From Aquarana catesbeiana (lineage: Eukaryota > Chordata > Amphibia > Anura > Ranidae), in NCBI RefSeq assembly GCF_042186555.1, contig NC_133332.1, positions 236,076,015 through 236,140,014 on the forward strand: a DNA stretch of 64,000 bases, read 5' to 3'. Below the pieces are notes generated by a model. The model was not told where the DNA came from. It ran no database searches and worked only from the letters and a program-made list of their open reading frames with translations. The translations under genes were made by a program, and so were the position numbers. Below are positions 1 through 11,265 of this stretch, piece after piece. Every line of letters starts with the position of its first letter. The stretch's first letter is position 1.

Positions 1-24
1 TCTGTGGTTCCTCCTTTTCTGCTA

Positions 25-300
25 CTAACTTTGCTGTATCAGTTGGAGGAATTGTGCCCCATCAATGGTGTCAGTTGGAGGCATAATGCCCCATTAACTA
101 TGTCAGTGGGAGAAATTGTGCCCATCGTTGGTGTCAATGGGAGAAATAGTACCCCATAAATGGTGTCAGCGGGAGTAAGTGTGTCTTATTAATAGTACCA
201 GTAAGAGGTATAGTGCCCCAATATTGACCGAGTGGGAGGAATTATGCTTCGTTTTGTGTAGGTAGAAAGTATAGTGTGTCATTGTTGGTGTCAGTGGGAG
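25..300. repeat. Degenerate minisatellite, unit about 31-34 bp
   Basis: A motif of the form GTGTCAGTGGGAG-AAATTGTGCCCCAT recurs near positions 68, 100, 131, 162, 198, 228 and 288 with many substitutions. No coding frame crosses it convincingly. The array may start before the window. From 300 to about 700 I see only AT-rich single-copy sequence. Confidence 0.7.
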
Positions 301-704
301 AAAAAGCGCCACAAAAGCCAGATAAAGGAAATCAAAGGGATACAGTTTGGGGATAATTGCTATTGTTATCTCAAGGTGAAGTTTGTGCATCTGTTGTGTT
401 CCTGTGTTCCTAATTAACATACATACGTGATTGAAATTTTGTGTGTTAACTAAAAGATCTTTTGTATAAAAAAATATTAATTTCTATAAGCCACTCCATG
501 CATCTGTCATTGCTTCATGCTACAACACATTAACAGATGTTTATACTGAAGAGTGCCATAATTTTCTCTCTGGCTGAACGATAAAACTGTCAGAGCTGCC
601 ATGTATGAAGCTAACTTTTAAAAGACGGAAAAATAGAAATGAGATCACTCTTGCTTCACACAATCTTTCATTTAAAGGAAACCTTTTCTTTGCCCATTTC
701 ATGC

Positions 705-1215
705 ACTTAAAGTAGAACTATGGCCTCCCATTAAACTGGTTGTAAAGACAGAAGTTTTTTTTTTAATCTTAATGAATTTTATGCATTAGGATAAAAAACC
801 TTCTGTGTGCAGCTCCCCCCTCAGCCCCCATAATGTTTACCTTAGCCCCATCGTGATCTTGCACAAGAGACTTGGCTGGCTGAGACTCCCCTCCTGATTG
901 GCTGAGACAGCAGCAGAGCGCCATTGGCTCTCACTGCTGTCAAAGTCAGTGAGCCAATGAGGAGAGAGGGGGGCGGGGCCTTTGCTCTGTATCTGAATGG
1001 ACACACAGAGGCAGCAGCTAGGCTTGGGTGCCCCCATAGCAAGCGGTTTGCTGTGGGGGCACTAAGCAGGAGGGAGGAGCCGGGAGCACTGGCGAGGGAC
1101 CCGAGAAGAAGAGGATCCAGGCTGCTCTGTGCAAAACCATTGCACAGAGCAAGTAAGTATGTTTGTTATTATCAAAATAAATAAAACCAAAGATTTAGTA
1201 TTTAAATAAAATAAA
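705..1215. repeat. Interspersed repeat R1 (hairpin-headed, GC-rich body)
   Basis: The copy has an AT-rich hairpin around 755-800 (arms of the type ATCTTAATGCA / TGCATTAAGAT), then a GC-rich body ending with GCTCTGTGCAAAACCATTGC and an AT-rich tail. The same family recurs at 8400-8835 and, in pieces, at 53265-53345 and 54080-54425. It carries no coding sequence. Class uncertain, possibly a non-autonomous DNA transposon. Confidence 0.6.
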
Positions 1216-1649
1216 TACTTTAATAAAAATGTGTGCTGCTATTCTCTATATGTGGCTTTCTGTGGACCCCCTGCTGAGTCTCACAAATACCTGTTGATTC
1301 TGCCAGTAAAGTCCATGTAAGGCAGCTTCCTGTGATGGAGTGATAACAATTTTGCACGGTTCCTGAACTTTCAGAGAGTTACTACTCTCATGTAGGCTGT
1401 GCCTTGATTGCGCTACAGTCTGTATCTTGTCAATCAGCACCTTTCTATACCCAGTCCTGCACACTGCTTTCTGGATTGAAAGCACTGCCTATGTTGCCGA
1501 AATCCTCCCACTGTTATCTGCAGTGTCTTGGAGAAGGAGCGTGTGAGAAACAAATAAGAAAACAAAAAAGCGTGTGAGAAACAAATAGGGGGGGGGGGGG
1601 GGGGCAATCTTAGCCAGGGAAGGTAAAAGGAAGTTTTATTTTACTCTAT

Positions 1650-3645
1650 GAAGCTTGCACACCGGTAATGGGAGCCTTAAGCAGACCATAGATTATGCCA
1701 CCTTCTTTCCTTTCCTGCAACCTTTGCCGAGAGAACAAAATTATTATTGCCTCCACAACCGGCCCACTTTATCACTCTTATTAACACCCTCTCACGCAGT
1801 CCCAGTCAACTCTTTTCTACCTTTAACTCTCTACCTTGTCCTTCATTTCCTCCACTCACTAACTTACTCACTGTCCAGGAGATTTCTAATCACTTCAAAA
1901 ATAAGATTGATACAATTTGTGACGAGATCTCCACTATACAGATATCTCTCTCACTTTACACTCCTTGTCTACCTGCATAATCAATACTTCCCTCGTTTAA
2001 CCCAGCTACTATAGGGGAAGTCACTAAACTTTTTTCTAACGCCCACCTAACCACCTTCATCCTGGACCCTGTTCCTTCGCAAATACTACGGTCACCCTCT
2101 GGCTCTATTCTACACTCTTTAACTGATATCTTCAATTTCTCCTGCTCTACTGGCATCTTCCCCAACCCTCTAAAACATGCACTATTCACCCCCATATCTA
2201 AAAAAGCCTCACTGGACCCCACCAATCTTAACCTAAGACCCATCTGCCTACTCCCTTTTGCCTCCAAACTCCTTGAAAGTCTAGTCCACAACTGTCTGAG
2301 CTGCTACCTCATTGAGAATAACCTTCTTGATTCCCTTCAGTCTGGATTTCACCTGCAACGCTCCACAGAAACTTCTCTCATAAAACTCACAAATGACTTA
2401 TAGCTAAAACCAATGGTGACTATTGTGCACTAATTACTTTTGGACCTCTCTGCTGACTTTAATACAGTTGACCACCCCCTCCTCAAAAAAAAACCTCTAT
2501 TTCCTTGGACTACGTGACTGTGCTCTCCGTTCGTTCGAATCTTACCTAGCTCACTGCACCTTCAGTGCCACTTACAACTCCTCTCCTAATCCTCCTACAG
2601 GGTCTCCCAAGGTTCTGTCCTCCCATTTTCGATCTACTCCTCCCTGGGTCAGCTGATAGCCTCTCATGGCTGCCAATACCTTTTCTATGCTGATGACACC
2701 CAAATCTATCTCTCTACCCCTCAGCTCACCACATCAGTTTCGTATCACGGATTTACTAACAGACATATCTGGCTGGATGTCACACCACTTCCTAAAACTC
2801 AATCTATCTAAAACCGAGCTCATAATATTTCCTCCCCCACATGACTCTTTCCCCTGACTTCTCTGTCAAGATCAATGGCACAACTATCAGTCCATCCCCA
2901 CATGCCAGGGTGCTAGGGGTTTACCCTGGACTCTGAACTGTACTTTCAGGCCCACATTCAAACCCTGTCCAAATCTTGATGCCTCAAGTTCTGGAACATC
3001 TCCAGAATACTCCCCTTTTTAAACAGGGACACCACTAAGCTAATTCACTCCCTGGTTATCTCTCACCTCGACTACTGCAACACCCTCAACATTGGATTAC
3101 CTTTAAAGGCTATCCCCCTTTCCGGCCAATCATTGAATGCTGCTACCAGACTCATCCACCTTACCAACTGTTCAGCGTCTAGGGTTCCTCTCTGCCAATC
3201 CCTCCTCTGGCTTTCTCTCACCCAAAGAATAAAATTCAGAGTACTAACAAAAATTTACAAAGCCATCCACAACTCTGCCCCCAGCTACATCACTAACCTG
3301 GTCTCCAGCACTTCTCCCATCCTTTGGAACTCCCTACCCCAATCGGTCTTACTATCTCCTAATCTATTCATCTTTAGATGATCCCTGAAAACCCTTATCT
3401 TTAAAGAAGCCTATCCTGCTAACTAATACATTGTGTTTTTTGCTTTACTTTCTCTGTCAGCTCATCCCCCACAGTTATTGCCTTTTGTATCACTTGACGC
3501 TCCCTCCTACATTGTAAGCTCTAACGAGCAAGGCTCTCGGATTCCTCTTGTACCAAATTGTATTGTAACTAATGTCTGCCTTCATTTTGTAAAGTGCTAC
3601 ACAAACTGTTGGCCCTATATAAATCCTGTCTAATAATTATTGATA
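1650..3645 (+). mobile_element. L2-clade LINE, 5'-truncated and decayed
   Basis: A degenerate LINE ORF2 is followed by an L2-style 3' end with the run TTGTAAGCTCTAACGAGCAA and then AGTGCTACACAAACTGTTGG and TATATAAATCCTG. That tail is typical of vertebrate L2 elements. The copy lacks the endonuclease region and is interrupted by frameshifts and stops, so it is a dead insertion. Confidence 0.85.
1747..3421 (+). pseudogene. L2 ORF2 reverse transcriptase relic
   Basis: Recognisable in order, in changing frames: the pre-RT segment ISNHFKNKIDTICDEIST (about 1885-1940); an RT finger region around 2040-2400 containing LRPICLLPFASKLLESLV; a LDLSADFNTVDHPLL block at about 2440-2485, where family members usually have AAFDTVDH; and the polymerase box FYADDT at 2682-2700. 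After these come the thumb region with LNLSKTEL and LGV and a C-terminal part with SGQSLNAATRLIHL and IKFRVLTKIYKAIH up to about 3420. Indels lie near homopolymers, for example the A run at 2489-2496. In function this would be the reverse transcriptase of target-primed retrotransposition; this copy cannot encode it. Confidence 0.85.
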
Positions 3646-3690
3646 GTGGCTAGAACTGCTGGCAATAATCTCATGCTAGAAATACGACAT

Positions 3691-3738
3691 GCTGGTTGTA
3701 CCCAAGACGATCGATGGATCGACTTTGGTACAACCAGC
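3691..3738. repeat. Short hairpin (12-bp arms)
   Basis: GCTGGTTGTACC at 3691-3702 is followed by its reverse complement GGTACAACCAGC at 3727-3738. The region 3645-4440 around it shows no gene; the hairpin may be the core of a small unrecognised MITE. Confidence 0.5.
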
Positions 3739-4439
3739 CTGCCCATAGGCAGTTTGAACCATCCATGGCTGGCTTTAGTTGTATTTTAAGTGAAGGGAGG
3801 GTAAGGAGAACAGTACTTTCAGATCAGAAGACACTTGCGACTCTGTCCCTGCCTCCGCACAGTCCACATTTTTGTTATCCTGTATGGCCAATTGCCAGGT
3901 CCAGGTGCTGTCACATAGGGCAGAAGGAGGAGACTTAACCCAGTATAAACTGCAACTTGATGAGTCAGTGGTGCTTCAGATGAGCCAAGACAAGGAGAAA
4001 AAGAGGTATAAAAAGCCAAGCAAGAGATCCTTCTAAGACTAGTATTCAGTTGTACGCATGTGAAATGTACAGCAAAAAGTGTAGTAAGCATATACTCACA
4101 TTCATAAGATTGCTGAAAACCTGTCCTAGGGCCAAGCAACCTATTTTAACACACAAGAAGAAAACAAGCTGGCCCCACTTAATGCTTGTCAGGGTTTTCC
4201 AAAAATTCTTGCAACAAGCAGGTTGCGATCAGGTCCAGTGAACAATTGTAAAAAGAACGAGGCCCCAAAATGGAACCAATGTGTGGTCAGCTGAGGCACC
4301 TATTAAATAAAGTGCTTTCAAGTGGATTCTTCAAGAAGGTTGATATTTATGGATCACAAAAACAGGTTAAAACACCAACTAGGGTGGAATTTACACAGCA
4401 ATATTGCAGAGTTCTGAGGAACAAGTGGAAAGTACATAA

Positions 4440-5095
4440 AAATTAGGAAAATAATTATTTGATCTCCCTGCAGATTATGTAAGTTTGCCCACTTACAAAG
4501 AAATTAAGGGTCTATAATTTTTATCATAGCTGTATTTTAAATAATAGAGACAGAATATTAAACACAAATCCAGAAAAAAAAAACACAATACAAATGTTAT
4601 AAATTGAGTTACAGTTCATTGAGTAAAATAAAGTATTTGATCCCCTACCAGCCAACAATAATTCTGGCTTCCACAGACTGGCTACAGTATGTGCTCGTGT
4701 GGTACACATATTAGTCCTGTCAATTTAAAAAGGTGCTAACGACAACTTGTTATGTATATAAAAGACACCTGTCCACATAATCTCTTTTGTTCAAACATCA
4801 CCATCACGGGTAAGACCAAAGAGCTGTCAAAAGACATCAGGGACAAGATTGTAGACCTTCACAAGGCTGGAATGTTCTACAAGACCATCAGCAAGAAGCT
4901 TGGTGAGAAGGAGACAACTGTTAGAGCGATTATTTGCAAATGGAAGAAATACAAAATAACCACCAATCGCCCTCGGTCTGGCGCTCCCTGCAAGGTTTCC
5001 TCTCTTGGGGTAAGGGTGATCATGAGAAAAGTGAGCTCTAAAGTGACCCCTAATACTGTTCCCTAAATGGACATCGCTGAGCTTTAAGCGAACCC
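4440..5095 (+). mobile_element. Tc1/mariner fragment (5' part)
   Basis: The segment begins with a Tc1-style terminal stretch (ATTATTTGATCTCCCTGCAG, later AAGTATTTGATCCCCTACC) and runs into the N-terminus of a Tc1 transposase. The catalytic half and the right terminal repeat are missing. Confidence 0.8.
4752..5066 (+). pseudogene. Tc1 transposase N-terminal fragment
   Basis: The reading frame holds the paired-like DNA-binding region of a Tc1 transposase: GKTKELSKDIRDKIVDLHKA is the start of the first helix-turn-helix, followed by KLGEKETTVRAIICKWKK and NRPRSGAPCKVS, the GRPR-like linker. The frame stops before any DDE catalytic residue. Tc1 transposases are normally about 340 aa, so roughly two thirds is lost. 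Confidence 0.85.
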
Positions 5096-5300
5096 TACCA
5101 ACATTTATACTGTATGCACAGAATAGCAAAAAAGGCAAACAGCAAAAGATGGATTATGAGTGATAAAATAATCCATGTATGAAATGGCTGGCTGATTTAC
5201 CAACAGCATGCACAAAACACATAATTAATAATGGATTGTCTGAAAAAAGGTTTTATTTGGTCAATGAACTCTATAAGATCTACAGGGTCATATTTTAACC

Positions 5301-6571
5301 ACTTAACAACCGGCCCATAGCCGAATGACGGCTGCAGGGCGGTTGCTTAACTCTGGGAGGACGTCATATGACGTCCTCCCGGAATTCCCCTCTCGCGCGC
5401 CCCCTGGGGCGCGCACCCGAGCACATCCGTGACCGCCGGGTCCAGTGACCCGGCGCATCATGGATCCCGGTAAATGGCCGCTGATCGCGGCCATTTACCA
5501 TGTGATCGCGCCGTCAAATGACGGCGCGATCACATGTAAACAGACCGGCGTCATCTGATGACGCCGGTTCCTCTCCTCCCCTCCTGTGTACCGATCGGTA
5601 CACTGTGGAGGAGAGGGGGATGGATGGATGGCTGCAGCGCTGTGGGCTGGATGTGTAGTGCCCACAGCGCTGCACAGAGACATCCATCCATCCATGCATG
5701 CTCAGCCATCCCTTCTGCTGTGCAATACTCTGCAAAGCCCCTATAATACTCTGCAAAGCCCCACATTACTCTGCAATACCCCCATAATACTCTGCAAAGC
5801 CCCACATTACTCTGCAATACCCCCATAATACTCTGCAATACCCCCATAATACTCTGCAAAGCCCCACAATACTCTGCAAAGCCCCACAATACTCTGCAAA
5901 GCCCCACAATACTCTGCAAAGCCCCACAATACTCTGCAAAGCCCCACAATACTCTGCAAAGCCCCGCAATACCCCGCCATACCCCGCAATACCCCGCCAT
6001 ACCCCGCAATACCCCGCCATACTCCGCAATACCCCGCCATACTCCGCAATACCCCGCCATACTCCGCAATACCCCGCCATACTCCGCAATACCCCGCCAT
6101 ACTCCGCAATACCCCGCCATACTCCGCAATACCCCGCCATACTCCGCAATACCCCGCCATACTCCACAATACCCCGCCATACTCCACAATACCCCGCCAT
6201 ACTCCACAATACCCCGCCATACTCCACAATACCCCGCCATACCCCGCCATACTCCGCCATACCCCGCCATACTCCACAATACCCCGCCATACTCCACAAT
6301 ACCCCGCCATACTCCACAATACCCCGCCATACTCCGCAATACCCCGCCATACTCCGCAATACCCAGCCATACCCTGCCATGCTGAGCCATGCTTGGCTGT
6401 ACTCGGCCCCTGTATGTGGCCAAGCTGTGGAAGTCTCACACATGTGGTATCGCCGTACTCAGGAGGAGTAGGAGAATCTATTTCGGGGTGTCATTTTTGG
6501 TATGTACATGTAATGTGGTAGAAATATTGTATAAATGGACAACTTTGTGTTAAAAAAAAAAATGTGTTTTA
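5301..6571 (+). mobile_element. Non-autonomous piggyBac-type element, left part
   Basis: TTAA at 5297-5300 is followed by CCACTTAACAACCGGCCC, matching the CCACTT starts at 6576, 27364 and 36763. A perfect 26-bp palindrome lies at 5355-5380. At about 6385-6560 it enters the family's characteristic stretch CACACATGTGGTATCGCCGT, and is cut off at 6572 by the TTAA start of the next copy. Its own right end is not seen. Confidence 0.7.
5707..6378. repeat. 20-bp minisatellite array
   Basis: More than 30 tandem units of 20 bp. The 5' half has ACTCTGCAAAGCCCCACAAT-type units and the 3' half ACTCCGCAATACCCCGCCAT-type units, with a gradual change between them. It sits inside the piggyBac-type element. 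Long minus-strand open frames in all three phases result from the period and are not treated as genes. Confidence 0.95.
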
Positions 6572-6575
6572 ACCA

Positions 6576-8382
6576 CTTCCCGCCCGCCGGCCGTCATACA
6601 ACATCCTTGACTTTGTGCGGGGATATCTGAATGATGCCTGCAGCTACAGGCATCATTCAGATATCAGCTTTTTCATCCGGCGATTCCCTACACCATAAGA
6701 ATGATCATAGCGGCTGTTCCACTGCTTGATCATTCTTACGGGAGGCGAGAAGGGATGTCCCCCCCTCCCGCGCTTCTACCGACTCACAGCTACGATCGAA
6801 GCCAGGATCGTTTTTTTTTTTTTTTTTTTTTTAATTTCAGGCTTCCCAGCCTAGAGGTGAGATGTGGGGTCTTATTGACCCCATATCTCACTGTAAAGAG
6901 GACCTGTCATGCCATATTCCTATTACAAGGATGTTTACATTCCTTGTAATAGGAATAAAAGTGGTCAAAAATTTTTTTTTTGGGAAAAAAGCATCAAACT
7001 AAAATAAATAAAGTAAAATGAACAATAAAAAAAAAATAAAAATTTTAAAGCGCCCCTGTCCCTGTGTGCTCGCATGCAGAAGCGAACGCATACGTAAGTC
7101 CCGCCCACATATGAAAACGGTGTTCAAACCACACACGTGAGGTATCGCTGCGATCGGTAGAGCGAGAGCAATAATTTTGGCCTTAGACCTCCTCTGTAAC
7201 TCAAAACATGTAACCAGTAAAAAATTTTAAAGCGTCGCCTATGGGGATTTTTGGCGCCATTCCATTTCAATTTTGAAGGGTGACATGTTGGGTATCTATT
7301 TACTCGGCGTAACTTCATCTTTCACATTATGCAAAAACATTGGGCTAACTTTACTGTTTTGGTTTTTGTAAAGCACAAAACAGTTTTTTTTCCAAAAAAA
7401 ACGCGTTAAAAAAATTGCTGCGCAAATACCGTGCGAGATAAAAAGTTGCAACGACCGCCATTGTATTCTCTAGGGTCTTTGCTAAAAAAAAATATATAAT
7501 GTTTTGGGGTTCTAAGTAATTTTCTAGCTAATAAATGATGATTTTTACATGTAGGAGAGAAATGTCAGAATTGGCCTGGGTGCTCCAGAACGCCTGAAGG
7601 TGCTCCCCTGCATGTTGGGCCTCTGTATGTGGCCACGCTGTGTAAAAGTCTCACACATGTGGTATCGCCGTACTCGGGAGTAATAGCAGAATGTGTTTTG
7701 GGGTGTAATTTGTGGTATGCATGTGCGGTCTGTGAGAAATGCCCTGCTAATATGACAATTTTGTGGAAAAAAAAAAAAAGTAAAAAAAAACCCTTGATTT
7801 TGCAAAGAATTGTGGGAAAAAATGACAACTTCAAAAAACTCACCATGCATCTTTCTAAATACCTTGGAATGTCTTCTTTCCAAAAAGGGGTCATTTGGGG
7901 GGTATTTGTACTTTTCTGGCATGTTAGGGTCTCAAGAAATTAGATAGGCCGTCAGTACTTCAGGTGTGATCAATTTTCAGATATTCGCACCATAGCTTTT
8001 GGACTCTATAACTTTCAAAAAGACCAAATAATATCCACCGATTTGGGTTATTTTTACCAAAGATATGTAGCGGCATAAATTTTGGCCAAAATATATGAAG
8101 AAAAATTACTAATTTGCAAAATATTATAACAGAAATGGAGAAAAATGTATTTTTTTTACAGATTTTTCGGTCTTTTTTCTTTTACGGAGCAAAAAATAAA
8201 GAACCCAGCGGTGATTAAATACCACCAAAAGAAAGCTCTATTTGTGTGAAAAAAAGGACAAAAATTTCATAAAGATACAGTGTTGCATGACTGAGTAATT
8301 GTCATTCAAAATGTGAGAGCACCAAAAGCTGAAAATTGGTCTGGTTAGGAAGGGGTTTAAGTGCCCAGTTGTCAAGTGGTTA
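6576..8382 (+). mobile_element. Non-autonomous piggyBac-type element
   Basis: TTAA at 6572-6575 followed by CCACTTCCCGCCCGCC; the right end is GTCAAGTGG followed by TTAA at 8383-8386. Internal features are a strong palindrome at about 6623-6664 (arms ATATCTGAATGATGCCTG), poly-T/A tracts, and at 7620-7950 the family stretch with CACACATGTGGTATCGCCGT. No transposase is recognisable. Confidence 0.8.
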
Positions 8383-8394
8383 AAGGACCACTGA

Positions 8395-8835
8395 GCCTAA
8401 TAACATCTTTAAATTAAAGGGATTGTTAACCCTCTGCATTTTTCACCTTAATGCATTCTGTGCATTAAGGTGAAAAACCTCCTTTAGTGTAGTAGCCCCC
8501 AAGTGCCCCCGTTTTACTTACCTGAACCCTGTCTTTCCAGCGCCGGGAAGGAGCACACCCACTCTCGCCGGTGTCTCGGGTCCTGATTGGATAGATTGAT
8601 AGCAGCACAGCCATTTGCTCCCACTGCTGTCAATCAAATCCAATGACGCGGTCAATGGACGCAGCAGCGGGATGCTGGAGTTCGCCCGCACAGGGAAGTG
8701 CTTCAGGGAGGAACGCCGCTGAGGGACCCCGGAAGAGGAGGATCAGGGCCACTCTGTGCAAAACCCTTGCACAGAAGAGGCAAGTTTGACATGTTTGTTA
8801 TTTTTTTAAAGAACCTTTAGCGTCCCTTTAAAGTG
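8395..8835. repeat. Interspersed repeat R1, second copy
   Basis: Starts TTAAAGGGATTGTTAACCCT and ends TTTAGCGTCCCTTTAAAG, giving short inverted ends around TTTAAAGGGA. The hairpin TTTTTCACCTTAATGCA / TGCATTAAGGTGAAAAA is at about 8439-8477. The body ends CACTCTGTGCAAAACCCTTG like the copy at 705-1215. Confidence 0.65.
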
Positions 8836-9724
8836 GACTTACCATATTTTCATGTAAAGTGCATGGATGCTAATTAATGTGCTTGTCCCCGTTACACAGG
8901 GTGACATATAGAGGACAGAACAATAACACTTCAAGGCATTTATTAACTCTAATGCCCAGTACACACGGTCGGATTTTCCGATGGAAAATGTCCGATCGGA
9001 GCGTGTTGTCGGAAATTCCGACTGTGTGTGGGCTCCATCGGACATTTTCCATTGGATTTTCCGACACACAAAGTTTGAGAGCAGGCTATAAAATTTTCCG
9101 ACAACAAAATCTGATCGCGTCAATTCCGACCGTGTGTGGCCTGTTCTGACGCACAAAGTGCCACGCATGCTCAGAAGAAATTCCGAGACGGAACAGCTCG
9201 GTCTGGTAAACTTAGCGTTCGCAATGGATACAACACTTTCATCACGGTGCAATGTTAAAAATGGTTTAATACAGCGCACTCTCTGCTTCTTTATAATGTG
9301 AGAAGAATGAAGTAGTTTTGCTACTCATATTCACACAGACTTCTCACAAACTTATTTCTTTATTATTTATCGGGATTCCCTTAATATATTTTGATTTGTC
9401 ACATCTGACAAAAATATATTTTTTTTTTTTTAAAAGGCAGATTTTTTTTTTATTTTAGGTTTGTATTTTTTCCAAGGCTGATCTTTGTTTTATTTTAGTT
9501 TTACTCCAGAATATTTTTGTGTGTGTTTTGTGTGTCAAGTTACCACAACACCATTATTATCTTGTGTTATTTAATCTCAAGGAGATTGTTTGGTGTTGGT
9601 GTCTCTTGTTAATTTCACATTGTATTTTTGAAATGTACCTGAATCCTCACAAACAAACTGTCCTTTTTGAAGAAAAACACACATAGGCAAGTATAATTGA
9701 AACCAAAAATCCTTTATTAAGGGC

Positions 9725-10130
9725 TCAAAACCAAACAAAGAGGGAGGCAACGCTGGAGAAACAGCAGAAATTAGCGAAGCCTTGGACCCCCAGGGCAGAC
9801 AAAAATTCTTGAACATCAAAATTGGTGGCCTGAGGAGTCCATATGTAAGGGAGTGCAGTCTGGTCCAGAAGTCCCAGAGATCCAGAAAGCAGCAGATGAC
9901 AACTTTGTCCCCAGGCTGTGGTACCACAAGAGGCTGCATCTTTTGCCAGACCAGACTGGATCCAGGGTCCTCACTTTCTGGTCTTCCTTCCACGCTTCCT
10001 TCCTGGCTGTGGCTCTGCTGTTGGAGATGTGGCAGGAGGAGGAGTAGAACCTGGAGGAGGAGGAGGACTAGTAGAACCTGGAGGAGGAGGAGGAGTAGTA
10101 GTAGGACCTGGAAGAGGAGGAGGAGGACCA
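9725..10130 (+). pseudogene. Partial MADF-like copy, opposite strand to the MADF gene
   Basis: On the plus strand the stretch at about 9810-9980 reads FLNIKIGGLRSPYVREC followed by VQKSQRSRK and, in a shifted frame, FVPRLWYHKRLHLL. These match the second half of the MADF protein encoded at 10575-11017 (LKILIGGLRSTYVRERKKVQ, VPRMWYYDRLHFL). The N-terminal helix is only a trace (about 9735-9780) and the 3' side dissolves into a GGA-rich tract at 10028-10125. Frame changes mark it as non-functional. Confidence 0.65.
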
Positions 10131-10173
10131 TGTGTGAGGTCACAAATGTGGGTCTCAGATGTTATTTGGGCCC

Positions 10174-11017
10174 TCAACCCCTTATTGAGAGTTCCAACAT
10201 TAATGACTCACACATGAGTTGTTGGCCCTCCTCCATCCGCTGCATTTTACAGGCAATTATGGCAGCAAAGTCCTCCTTCACGGTGTGTGGTGCTCCCAGG
10301 GCCTCTGTAGCCTTCCAAAAGAGGCCTATGGCAGCCTCCTCTAGTGTACTCCTCTTCCTGCCACTTTCTCTTTGCAGGTGTAGGGGAGGGACCTGCATAA
10401 CAGGCAGCCTGCTCGGCCCGGCCACCTCCTGGCTGCGACTTCCCTGTGTATGAAAAAGGGACATGGTTGTAATGTTTTGCATCATCAATCACAATCATAA
10501 ATTAGTACTCCAAACTAACATCTATTTAACATCATTGATTGGACAACCAGCAACATTTGGAAGAATGCTATACCTGGCTCAAGCTGGGCTCCTCCACATG
10601 TTGCTGCCTGGAAGGCCCAGGTTGGGCGTCAGAAGCCTCAGCTGGGGGGGAAGGAAGCATGGAAGGAAGACTGGAGAGTGCTGGCCTGGGTTCAGTCTGA
10701 CCTGCCAGAAAATGCAGCCTGTCATAGTACCACATCCTGGGGACATAGATGTCATCTGCTGCTCCTGATCTCTGTGAATCCTGGACTTTCTTGCGCTCCC
10801 TTACATATGTGCTCCTCAGGCCACCAATTAGGATCTTCAAATATGTGATGTCTGCCGTGGGGATCACCTGCTTCACAATTTCCAACAATTGATCCAGCGC
10901 TGCCTTCCTCTTTGTTTGGTTCCTATAATATGGGTGGTTGATCTCCCACAGACAAGGCAGCTCCCTGAACATGTCAATGAATATTGCCATGAAGTCGGTA
11001 TCGTTCAAGATATCCAT
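10174..11017 (-). CDS. MADF-domain DNA-binding protein of the Harbinger element (2 exons)
   Basis: Exon 1 is 11017-10575, starting at ATG (MDILNDTDF). It ends CCAG at a GTAT donor; exon 2 is 10444-10174 after an ACACAG acceptor. Lengths 443 and 271 nt join in phase and give 237 codons, with no internal stop. Residues about 8-95 are a MADF domain, a Myb/SANT relative: FIDMFRELPCLWEINHPYY, then LKILIGGLRSTYVRERKK, then YYDRLHFL. The C-terminal half is Ser/Pro-rich, then a helical segment with EEAAIGLFWKATEALG and MQRMEEGQQLMCESL, which could be a BESS-like interaction region. MADF proteins bind DNA; in this setting it would bring the nuclease to the transposon ends, which is inference. The promoter lies back to back with that of the Myb gene (about 250 bp apart). 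Confidence 0.75.
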
Positions 11018-11265
11018 TTTCACTGCAAGACACAACACAAGACAAACCCTAATGTCAGCCAAAACTCTCCTAATCTTGTTACAATATAGGCCTCAATCTA
11101 CGATGGGCGCCTCCGATGCTCCTTCCTCCGCTCACAGATCGTACGTAATACGCACGCGTGTTAAGCTTTATACACACTGCGCATGCGTGTAACTCCGTCC
11201 GCCCCTGACGTTCTTTTTAGTCTATTCCCCGCCCCTTTTCGTTCTGCGCAGTGGGGGAAGAGCAC
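11018..11265. promoter_or_regulatory. Probable bidirectional promoter region of Harbinger genes
   Basis: This 248-bp gap separates the divergent MADF and Myb genes. Its right half is CpG-rich for this window (ACGCACGCGTG, GCGCATGCGTG, a CCCGCCCC box near 11228). No experimental element is implied; the call rests on position and composition. Confidence 0.4.

Noticed and set aside
5551..6443. Three long minus-strand open frames (290, 225 and 210 codons)
   Set aside because: They are the same cyclic peptide from a 20-bp tandem repeat; no start context, homology or non-repeat extension supports a protein.
9577..10143. 188-codon minus-strand Leu-rich frame
   Set aside because: Poly-Leu comes from reading the GGA-rich tract on the opposite strand; no family resemblance.
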